Below, piece after piece: positions 1 to 5,606 of a stretch of 5,606 nucleotides of DNA (position 1 is its first letter; the number at the start of each line of letters is the position of its first letter). The notes beneath the pieces are model-generated. The model was not told the DNA's origin. It did not search any database and saw nothing but the letters and a program-made list of their open reading frames with translations. Made by a program: the position numbers and the translations under genes. This DNA comes from an uncultured Eubacteriales bacterium (lineage in GTDB: Bacteria > Bacillota_A > Clostridia > Lachnospirales > Lachnospiraceae): assembly GCA_902803345.1 (NCBI GenBank), contig CADCPV010000066.1, forward strand, positions 1 through 5,606, read 5' to 3'.

Positions 1-2535
1 AATGACCGGAGTTCCTATGGCGCATGGAATGTCTGGGCCTGGGATATGACGAACGGCGGAAACGGCGCGGCCTATGAATTCACCGGCTACGATGATTACG
101 GCGTCTACTGCGACCTGGACCTCGCGCTGATCTCCGAGAACCGGCCGATTGACAAACTGGGCTTCATTATCCGCACCGACAACTGGGCGAAGGATCCCGA
201 TGGAGACCGTTCGATTGACATCCTTCCGGAGACGCCGGGCGGCCTGCAGAATGCATGGGTCCGCACGACCGAGTCGACCGTCTTTGATACCGAGGACAAT
301 GCGCTGAAATCCATTGTGAGTTATGCGCTTCTTCGGGATGCCCGGACGATCAGCGTCTATTTCAAGCCGTTAGCGGCTGATTTCAAGACCTATGAGCCGC
401 GTTTCTCGGTGGAAATCAACGGAGAGGCCGCTTCCTTCTCGATGGGCGAGTACGATGCTTCGATGAACAAGGCAGATCTCACGCTTAAACAGGATATTGA
501 TCTGTGCGATGTCGTGACGATCGGCTACCGTTTCGATCCCACCTGGACCTGCAAAGTGGAACTGATGATGACTAATTACTACGATACAGCCGAGTTCAAC
601 GAACGTTACGCCTACGACGGCGATGACCTCGGCGCGACATTTGACAACGAGGAAGACCCGACGGCCACGACTTTTAAGGTCTGGGCGCCGACCTCGACAA
701 AAATGCTCCTGAACATCTACAATACCGGCGACTATATGACGGAAAAAGAACCCGCCGCCGTGTACGAGATGGCAAAAGAAGACAAGGGCGTTTTCAGTTA
801 TACCGTTCCGGAAGACCTGGACGGGAAATACTATACTTACACGGTGACAAATTCGAAAGGCACGAATGAAGTTGTCGACCCCTATGCGAAGAGTGCGGGC
901 GTGAACGGACGCCGGGGCATGGTCCTGAACTTCACGAAACTCAACCGGGAAATCAGCGGCTGGAACGAAGACACGCGGCCATTCTCAGGGAATGCAGTTG
1001 ATGCGGTGATTTATGAAGCCCATGTCCGCGACATGACAATCGATGAATCAAGCGGCGTCACGAAAGAGTACCGCGGCCGCTTCCTGGGCCTTTCGGAAAC
1101 CGGTACGACTTTCACCAAAGACGGCGTCACCGTTTCGACCGGCCTCGATCATATCCGGGAGCTCGGCATCACGCATGTGCAGCTGCAGCCCTTCTATGAT
1201 TATTCTTCGGTGGACGAGACGAAGTCCGGAACCGATGTTTCCGACGAGAATTACAACTGGGGCTACGATCCGTTAAACTACAACGTACTCGAGGGCAGCT
1301 ATTCGACCGATCCCTATGACGGTTCTGTCCGCGTGCGGGAGTTTAAGGAAATGGTGATGGCCATGCATAAGTACGGCATCTCCATCAACATGGATGTCGT
1401 CTACAACCATACCGCGAATTCGGAGAACTCGAATTTCAACCTCCTTGTGCCGTATTACTATTACCGCACCAAAGCGAACGGCGCCTTCTACAACGGCTCC
1501 GGCTGTGGCAACGAGCTCTGCTCAGAGCGGTACATGGTCAACAAGTTCTTCCGGGAATCCTGCCGTTTCTGGATTGATGAATATCATCTGTCCGGCTTCC
1601 GCTTCGATCTGATGGGACTCATTGACAACCAGACGATGATCGATATCTACAAGGACTGCAGCGCGGTTTATCCGGAGATCATGATCTACGGCGAACCCTG
1701 GACCGGCGGCGCATCAAAGCTTACAGCCGGCGTCAGCGATACGAAGCTTACGGCACAGACCACGGTGCAGGAATCTCTTGCGCAGGACTTCTTCTGCGGG
1801 AGCGGCGTTCTTGTCGGTGCCTTCAACGACGTGATCCGGAATGCTGTCCGCGGGGATAACGGACCCGGCAAGGGCTTTGTCCAGGGCAGTTCCGGCGACG
1901 CTTCGATGATTGCGATGTGCGCGGCCGGCATCTTCTCGAAGGGCACCGTCAAGACGCAGGCGATCAACCCGAACCAGGTACTGAACTACGTTTCCTGCCA
2001 CGACAATTACACGCTCTACGACCAGCTTGTACAGTCGATGAGTTCCGAAGAAAAGCTCTACGCAGCCTACACGCAGGCGGATTCCATTATCTTCTTCGCG
2101 GAAGGTGTCCCCTTCATCCAGGAGGGCGAGGAGTTCATGCGCAGCAAGCGCTATGCGGATACCGGCAAGTACGAGGGCAACTCCTACAATGTCGGCGATT
2201 CGGTCAACCTGATGGATTATGCGCTGAAGATCGAGCATGCGGATGTTTTTGAGAAGACGAAGGAAATGATTGCGCTTAGGAAAGACTGTCCGGAATTCCG
2301 GCTCGCAAGCCGTGAGGAGATCAGCGCGCATCTTTCGGACGTCGAATCCGACAATACGAGCCTTCAGTACCGGATCGATGATCTTCTGGTCATTCACAGC
2401 TCCCTTGCGATGAAGGCGGATCTTCAGGGAACCTATGAGATCATCTACTCGAACCTCCGGGAAACACCCGAACAGGTTTCCGGTTCCGTCAGTCTTGAAG
2501 CCGGCGAATCCGTCGTGCTCAAAAAGGTGCAGTGA
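1..2535 (+). CDS. pulA: Type I pullulanase (alpha-1,6 debranching enzyme, GH13), 5' end missing
   Basis: Hydrolyses alpha-1,6-glucosidic branch points in pullulan, amylopectin or glycogen dextrins, giving linear maltodextrins. The frame is open from base 1: residues before the Met at base 46 read on as NDRSSYGAWNVWAW, typical CBM41 sequence, so 46 is not the start and 844 residues are visible. Numbering from base 1: CBM41 about 1-95 (W9, W12, W14), a linker beta domain about 96-205, CBM48 about 210-300 (FKVWAPTS), GH13 barrel about 335-740, C-terminal beta domain to 844. Seen directly: the type I pullulanase signature YNWGYDP (1252-1272), region I DVVYNHT (1393-1413), nucleophile D536 in FRFDLMG, acid/base E565 in YGEPW, transition-state D668 in SCHDNY. 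All three catalytic residues are present, so it should be active. No sortase motif or C-terminal membrane anchor is visible. CBM41 usually accompanies secreted enzymes, but the signal peptide region is outside the window. Confidence 0.96.
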   Translation, partial: NDRSSYGAWNVWAWDMTNGGNGAAYEFTGYDDYGVYCDLDLALISENRPIDKLGFIIRTDNWAKDPDGDRSIDILPETPGGLQNAWVRTTESTVFDTEDNALKSIVSYALLRDARTISVYFKPLAADFKTYEPRFSVEINGEAASFSMGEYDASMNKADLTLKQDIDLCDVVTIGYRFDPTWTCKVELMMTNYYDTAEFNERYAYDGDDLGATFDNEEDPTATTFKVWAPTSTKMLLNIYNTGDYMTEKEPAAVYEMAKEDKGVFSYTVPEDLDGKYYTYTVTNSKGTNEVVDPYAKSAGVNGRRGMVLNFTKLNREISGWNEDTRPFSGNAVDAVIYEAHVRDMTIDESSGVTKEYRGRFLGLSETGTTFTKDGVTVSTGLDHIRELGITHVQLQPFYDYSSVDETKSGTDVSDENYNWGYDPLNYNVLEGSYSTDPYDGSVRVREFKEMVMAMHKYGISINMDVVYNHTANSENSNFNLLVPYYYYRTKANGAFYNGSGCGNELCSERYMVNKFFRESCRFWIDEYHLSGFRFDLMGLIDNQTMIDIYKDCSAVYPEIMIYGEPWTGGASKLTAGVSDTKLTAQTTVQESLAQDFFCGSGVLVGAFNDVIRNAVRGDNGPGKGFVQGSSGDASMIAMCAAGIFSKGTVKTQAINPNQVLNYVSCHDNYTLYDQLVQSMSSEEKLYAAYTQADSIIFFAEGVPFIQEGEEFMRSKRYADTGKYEGNSYNVGDSVNLMDYALKIEHADVFEKTKEMIALRKDCPEFRLASREEISAHLSDVESDNTSLQYRIDDLLVIHSSLAMKADLQGTYEIIYSNLRETPEQVSGSVSLEAGESVVLKKVQ
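2524..2529 (+). promoter_or_regulatory. Ribosome binding site for the 2537 gene, inside the pullulanase end
   Basis: AAGGTG lies seven bases before the ATG at 2537 and within the last codons of the pullulanase gene. It decides the start: an in-frame ATG at 2435 would give 34 extra residues that are basic, proline/serine-rich and lie wholly in an alternate frame of the pullulanase, so that extension is probably not real. Confidence 0.6.
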
Positions 2536-2536
2536 G

Positions 2537-2950
2537 ATGTTCCGGCATGGCGAAATCAGTACGGAAATCGATAAGAAACCCTTCGTCTTTACGCTCACGG
2601 CCTTTCTGGGAAGTCTCGCTGCGACGGTTCTGATCCTGGTATTCGGCTGGGGGAACGCACTGGCTCTCTTTGCGGGATTTCTGCTTCTGATTGTGGCAAT
2701 CGCCTCCGGTGTCGTACTGTTTGCAATGGTGACGGACCGGGCTTATATCGAGGACGATACGCTTTTCATGAGCTACCTTTTCAAACGGAAGCGCGTACCG
2801 CTGAAGAACATCGGAAAGGTGTCATATAAGGACGAAGTCTATTCAATTTACGACCGGAAAGGAAACATCATCGGGACCGTCAACGGCAAACTGACCGGGA
2901 TCGGAACCGTGATTCTGGAACTGGATAAGCAAGGCGTTCCGTTTGTCTGA
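2537..2950 (+). CDS. Small membrane protein, two helices plus possible PH-like cytosolic tail
   Basis: I do not recognise a named family for this 137-residue protein. Residues 1-16 are polar and charged. Two hydrophobic segments follow, about 17-36 and 41-65, joined by a very short turn (GWGN), so they form a helical hairpin. Residues 67-137 are soluble, opening with DRAYIEDDTLFMSY and passing through a basic patch KRKRVPLKNIGKV, then an IYDRKGNIIGTV strand pair. This 'two helices, then beta-rich domain with an ip..I..V step and a y.rkGk.i strand' pattern resembles bacterial PH-like domain proteins; that is inference. By the positive-inside rule the KRKR patch suggests a cytosolic tail. The ATG lies one base after the pullulanase TGA, so translation is probably coupled. 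It may help anchor, export or regulate the pullulanase or the transporter, but nothing in the sequence proves a role. Confidence 0.85.
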   Translation: MFRHGEISTEIDKKPFVFTLTAFLGSLAATVLILVFGWGNALALFAGFLLLIVAIASGVVLFAMVTDRAYIEDDTLFMSYLFKRKRVPLKNIGKVSYKDEVYSIYDRKGNIIGTVNGKLTGIGTVILELDKQGVPFV

Positions 2951-2976
2951 CCTGAACGGACGGAGCCGCTTATGAA
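2948..2976 (+). promoter_or_regulatory. Weak sigma-A-like promoter candidate upstream of the ATPase gene
   Basis: CTGACC (2948-2953) and TATGAA (2971-2976) each match four of six consensus bases and are 17 bases apart. The stretch after it (2971-3001) is distinctly AT-richer than the genes around it. The -35 element overlaps the TGA of the preceding gene. A second internal promoter for the transporter ATPase would make sense, but the match is weak and could be chance. No catabolite-repression (cre) palindrome was seen in this gap. Confidence 0.22.
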
Positions 2977-3034
2977 TATATCAACAAACCAATCATTTAG
3001 AAAAGGTGAATGGAGGAGATTATGGCAAGTCTAA
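2972..3034 (+). CDS. Possible 20-codon leader ORF overlapping the ATPase start (speculative)
   Basis: An ATG at 2972 is preceded by GGAG (2962-2965) with a six-base spacer and opens a frame of 20 codons beginning MNISTNQS and ending at a TAA at 3032-3034, inside the ATPase coding region. It contains the ATPase ribosome binding site. The same frame is also the one used by the upstream membrane-protein gene and is open from directly after that gene's TGA. It could be a coupling or leader peptide, or merely a chance open stretch. The peptide resembles nothing I recognise. Confidence 0.15.
   Translation: MNISTNQSFRKGEWRRLWQV
3012..3018 (+). promoter_or_regulatory. Strong ribosome binding site that fixes the ATPase start
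   Basis: GGAGGAG is followed by three bases and then ATG at 3022. It places the start at MASLKL rather than at the in-frame ATG at 3010, which would encode the Shine-Dalgarno itself as Glu-Glu and has only a poor site (AAAAGG, four bases away). Family members also commonly begin close to the MASL position. Confidence 0.85.
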
Positions 3035-4908
3035 AGCTTTCCCACATCTACAAGGTCTATGATAATGGGCATAAAGCGGTAAACGATTTTTCCATTGACA
3101 TCGCCGACCGCGAGTTCATTGTCTTCGTCGGCCCTTCCGGCTGCGGAAAATCGACCACGCTGCGGATGATTGCCGGTCTGGAAACGATCACGGCAGGTGA
3201 TCTTTTCATCGGCGATACGCTCGTGAACGATATGGAGCCGAAGGACCGCGACATCGCTATGGTGTTCCAGAGCTACGCCCTGTATCCGCACATGTCCGTG
3301 TATGAGAATATGGCGTTCGGCTTAAGGAACCGCAAGATGCCGGAAGAGGAGATCAAAGAACGGGTCCTCAAGGCCGCCAAGATGCTGGACATTGAGGAGT
3401 ATCTGGAGCGCAAGCCCAAGGAGATGAGCGGCGGCCAGCGGCAGCGTGTCGCACTGGGACGCGCGCTTGTACGTGATCCGAAGGTCTTCCTTCTGGACGA
3501 GCCGCTGTCGAACCTGGACGCGAAGCTGCGTGCGGCAATGCGTACCGAGATCACGGCGCTTCACAAGAGTCTTGCGACGACATTTATCTATGTTACGCAT
3601 GACCAGGTCGAGGCGATGACCATGGGCACACGGATTGTCGTCATGAAGAACGGTTTTGTACAGCAGATCGATACGCCCATGAACCTGTACAACGAACCGT
3701 ACAACAAGTTCGTGGCAGGATTCATCGGAACACCGCAGATGAATTTCTTCGACGTGAAACTGAAGAGAGAACAAGACAAGGTATTCGTCATCTTTTCGAA
3801 CGGGGATCAGGTCACTATTCCGTACGAAAAGGTTTCAAAGATCCACAGTCATTATCTCACGGGCAAACTGCCGGTTATCTTCGGCATCCGTCCCGAGCAC
3901 ATCGATCTTACGAATAACGAGCGCGGCCTGAAATTCATTGTGACGAATGTGGAACGCCTCGGCAATGAGACCATCGTTTACGGAAAACTCGGCGATCATC
4001 TTGGCGAGTTCACGATGAAGGACGAAGGCAACAATATCGTCGTGAAAGTAATAGACAGGGATGATATCGCGGTCGGCGACGTGGTGTACGCGGAACCGAA
4101 TCCGGAGAAGGTCCACTTCTTCGACGCGGAGGACGAAGTTACCCTGATGAACAAGATCCCGCCGTACAATACGCTTGAAGCGGAAATCAAGGGCGACTGC
4201 ATGCGCCTTCTGGATACGGAAGCGGCGCTTCCGCCGGTCTTCAAAAAGGCCGCAAAGAACGCGGACCGGATCGAACTTTCCATCCCGCCGCAGGCAATCG
4301 TACCCGGAAAGGACTTCAGCCTGAAGGTGGCGCGTATCGAGAAAGCCGACGACAAACGGCTTGCGTACCTCGTAAACGGCGACAGCTATCTCTTCGCCCT
4401 GGTCGGCGAGGACGTCAGCGAAGGCGACGAGTACAGCTTCTCACTTCTCAATGAGAAGGTCAATGTGCTGGTCAAGGGCGAAGAAGTCCTGAAAGCTGTC
4501 GGAGACGAAGAGTCGCTTCTTGGCACCTTCTACAAGACCGAAGCCCGTGAGAACGGCGAGCGTGTCCTGCACTTCTTCTACAAGATCGGGGACTACGCAA
4601 TCGAAGCCGCGCCGGAGCAGGGCTACAAGATCAACTCCATCGACGGAGACACCTGCTACAAGAACACCTACAAGTACGCAGTGGACCGGGAAAAGATCCG
4701 CTTCGTCGATGCGGCTGAGCCCGGCATTGACGGCAAGGTGAAGGAAATTCTGGATTACGGCGATATCCGCTTCGCAAAGATTGACGCCGACGGCCAGGAT
4801 CTTCTCCTGCACGTTGATCCGGATTTCAAGGCGGACAAGGTGCGTGTTGCATTTGACAGCAGCGATGTTTCGGTCTACTCGACGCGGATCGATATGAAGC
4901 TCTGCTGA
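3022..4908 (+). CDS. msmK: Sugar ABC-importer ATPase, MalK/MsmK/UgpC type, with long C-terminal extension
   Basis: Cytosolic ATPase that energises a CUT1-type importer of maltodextrins or other oligosaccharides. Numbering from the Met at 3022, the nucleotide-binding domain has Walker A GPSGCGKST (37-45), Q-loop Q83 in VFQSYALYPH, ABC signature MSGGQ (135-139), Walker B FLLDEP with D159 and catalytic E160, and switch H193 in THDQ. All key residues are intact. After GFIGTPQMNFF comes the regulatory OB/TOBE region: FGIRPEHI near 290-300 and a TOBE-like stretch 303-371. MalK-type proteins usually end about here, near 370 residues. This one has 628, adding roughly 250 residues with two further TOBE-like stretches, about 432-486 and 569-621, ending YSTRIDMKLC. 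There is no frameshift, and composition matches the front half. The symbol reflects family; MsmK versus MalK versus UgpC substrate range cannot be read from sequence. Location beside pullulanase favours maltodextrins. Confidence 0.95.
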   Translation: MASLKLSHIYKVYDNGHKAVNDFSIDIADREFIVFVGPSGCGKSTTLRMIAGLETITAGDLFIGDTLVNDMEPKDRDIAMVFQSYALYPHMSVYENMAFGLRNRKMPEEEIKERVLKAAKMLDIEEYLERKPKEMSGGQRQRVALGRALVRDPKVFLLDEPLSNLDAKLRAAMRTEITALHKSLATTFIYVTHDQVEAMTMGTRIVVMKNGFVQQIDTPMNLYNEPYNKFVAGFIGTPQMNFFDVKLKREQDKVFVIFSNGDQVTIPYEKVSKIHSHYLTGKLPVIFGIRPEHIDLTNNERGLKFIVTNVERLGNETIVYGKLGDHLGEFTMKDEGNNIVVKVIDRDDIAVGDVVYAEPNPEKVHFFDAEDEVTLMNKIPPYNTLEAEIKGDCMRLLDTEAALPPVFKKAAKNADRIELSIPPQAIVPGKDFSLKVARIEKADDKRLAYLVNGDSYLFALVGEDVSEGDEYSFSLLNEKVNVLVKGEEVLKAVGDEESLLGTFYKTEARENGERVLHFFYKIGDYAIEAAPEQGYKINSIDGDTCYKNTYKYAVDREKIRFVDAAEPGIDGKVKEILDYGDIRFAKIDADGQDLLLHVDPDFKADKVRVAFDSSDVSVYSTRIDMKLC

Positions 4909-4909
4909 T

Positions 4910-5557
4910 ATGAAGGCAGAGGTAAACGGAACCACAATCGAACTCACGCCGAATTCCAAACCGTATCTGCTGAAACGGATTCTGGCGGACGGGCTTGATA
5001 CCGTGCTCCTGTTCGGGCTTTTCATGCTGTTCACGATGCTGGTGCTGAAAACACCGCTGGCCGATGTCTATCACAGCCATTTCGACCGCTACAGCGCAAT
5101 CGAAAAAGAGACGGCTGAAGCGCTCGGAAACGACGCGGAAGCCGTAAGCGCGGCATTGAACAGTAATGACGAGTATAAAAACGAACGCTTTGCGGCAAAC
5201 CTGCACAGTTACCTTTTGAAGGCGCTTGCCTGCTTCATTGCGGAAGTGATTGTGCTCCTCATAGTCCCGCTTGTTTCACGGGACCGGGCAACGCCCGGAA
5301 AACTCCTCTGCGGGGTGCTCCTGTTCAACGAGCGGAAAATGACCCGGGCACTGTGGTATCAGATCGTGTTCCGTTTTCTGTTCATTTTCCTTTTTGACAG
5401 CCTGGGGCTCTACCTCCTGACGGGGGTCCTGACCTTCCTCCTCGTGCCGGTGATCCGGCTCATCGAGATGCTGCTGAACAAAAAGAATAAAACCATCTGC
5501 GATTATATGACAGGCGCCATGGCGATCGAAAAACTGTCATACGACGGAATCAATTAG
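4910..5557 (+). CDS. RDD-family integral membrane protein
   Basis: A 215-residue protein with the hallmarks of the RDD family: R23 and the D27/D30 pair in KRILADGLDTVL at the start of helix 1 (about 29-46), the motif DRATPGKLLCGVLLFNE (125-141) after helix 2 (about 102-122), R155 in the third hydrophobic region (about 151-185, long enough for two helices), and the closing KTICDYMTGAMAIE (194-207). RDD proteins are of mostly unknown function; some have been linked to ion or solute transport. A hydrophilic, charged segment (about 50-100, many Glu/Asp/Ala/Asn) separates helices 1 and 2, longer than the short loop typical of the family. The ATG is one base after the ATPase TGA and has no good Shine-Dalgarno, so translation probably depends on ribosomes finishing the ATPase. 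A role alongside the sugar importer is inferred from position only. Confidence 0.88.
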   Translation: MKAEVNGTTIELTPNSKPYLLKRILADGLDTVLLFGLFMLFTMLVLKTPLADVYHSHFDRYSAIEKETAEALGNDAEAVSAALNSNDEYKNERFAANLHSYLLKALACFIAEVIVLLIVPLVSRDRATPGKLLCGVLLFNERKMTRALWYQIVFRFLFIFLFDSLGLYLLTGVLTFLLVPVIRLIEMLLNKKNKTICDYMTGAMAIEKLSYDGIN

Positions 5558-5563
5558 TTACAC

Positions 5564-5569
5564 GGAGGG
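5564..5569 (+). promoter_or_regulatory. Strong ribosome binding site for the last, partial gene
   Basis: GGAGGG followed by a five-base AT spacer and ATG at 5575. This is a stronger site than those of the two membrane-protein genes upstream and fits a highly made product such as a binding protein. Confidence 0.85.
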
Positions 5570-5574
5570 TAATT

Positions 5575-5606
5575 ATGAGAAAGATATTAGCATTATTTGT
5601 AGCATC
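5575..5606 (+). CDS. Start of an exported protein gene, perhaps the sugar-binding lipoprotein; 3' end missing
   Basis: Only ten full codons are visible, reading MRKILALFVA. Two basic residues followed by a hydrophobic run is the n-region and h-region start of a Sec signal peptide. It starts 17 bases after the RDD gene stop, so it belongs to the same transcription unit unless a terminator is hidden, and none is seen. By context (pullulanase and MsmK-type ATPase upstream) the extracellular maltodextrin-binding lipoprotein of the importer is the most likely product, but the window shows no lipobox or binding fold, and another exported protein would look the same. Codons are AT-richer than those before, common in signal peptides. 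Confidence 0.75.
   Translation, partial: MRKILALFVA

Noticed and set aside
2435..2536. N-terminal extension of the small membrane protein from an ATG at 2435
   Set aside because: The extra 34 residues are an off-frame reading of pullulanase codons. The ATG at 2537 has AAGGTG seven bases upstream and gives a sensible membrane protein.
1714..2598. 294-codon open frame on the - strand
   Set aside because: It lies antisense to the end of the pullulanase gene, whose catalytic motifs are unmistakable, and runs past the joint into the next gene. It has no ribosome binding site logic or recognisable family. The biased codon use of the real gene explains its openness.
2958..2968. Short GC-rich inverted sequence (CGG-AG-CCG) considered as a terminator
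   Set aside because: The stem is only three base pairs with a two-base loop and no T-run follows. It cannot act as an intrinsic terminator.
3322..3774. 150-codon open frame on the - strand
   Set aside because: It is antisense to the ATPase signature and Walker B region and is explained by the strongly constrained coding strand.
4891..4915. Direct repeat GATATGAAG at 4891-4899 and 4907-4915
   Set aside because: Nine bases, 16 apart, across a gene joint. The first copy encodes Asp-Met-Lys of the ATPase tail and the second holds the RDD start codon. It is too short and too constrained to argue for a functional repeat.
4441..5034. 197-codon open frame on the - strand across the ATPase/RDD joint
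   Set aside because: It is antisense to two genes with clear family motifs or context. Its translation has no recognisable domain.

Overview
The window reads as one strand-consistent stretch of a starch/maltodextrin utilisation locus from a low-to-mid GC Gram-positive bacterium (Bacillota). The Gram-positive assignment rests on strong GGAGG-type ribosome binding sites, an MsmK/MalK-type sugar ATPase that begins MASLKLSHIYKVYDNG, and a type I pullulanase with a CBM41 module. Base composition is slightly above half GC in the genes, and TGA is used as a stop, so this is not a Mollicute with the alternative code. An Erysipelotrichia-like relative is my best guess, but that is inference from general family resemblance, not a demonstrated placement.

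Layout, all on the + strand: (1) 1-2535, the C-terminal 844 residues of a type I pullulanase (CBM41, linker domain, CBM48, GH13 barrel, C-terminal beta domain). Its start lies upstream of the window. (2) 2537-2950, a 137-residue protein with two membrane helices and a soluble, possibly PH-like tail. It begins one base after the pullulanase stop. (3) 2951-3021, the only gap of any size (71 bases), AT-richer, with a weak promoter-like pair and a possible 20-codon leader ORF. (4) 3022-4908, a 628-residue sugar-import ATPase of the MalK/MsmK/UgpC type with an unusual C-terminal extension of about 250 residues. (5) 4910-5557, an RDD-family membrane protein starting one base after the ATPase stop. 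(6) 5575 to the window end, the first ten codons of a gene with a strong ribosome binding site and a signal-peptide-like start, plausibly the extracellular sugar-binding lipoprotein of the transporter.

How they may work together: pullulanase cuts alpha-1,6 branch points of pullulan, amylopectin or glycogen fragments to linear maltodextrins. The ATPase powers uptake of such oligosaccharides through a CUT1-type importer, whose permeases are not in this window and might follow the partial last gene. The two small membrane proteins have no assigned role. Their tight stop-start coupling to the pullulanase and the ATPase suggests co-expression and perhaps a part in enzyme display or transporter function. 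The two points most worth a second look are the extended ATPase tail, which seems to repeat a TOBE-like fold, and these two membrane proteins. I found no RNA genes, mobile elements, CRISPR arrays or convincing terminators.
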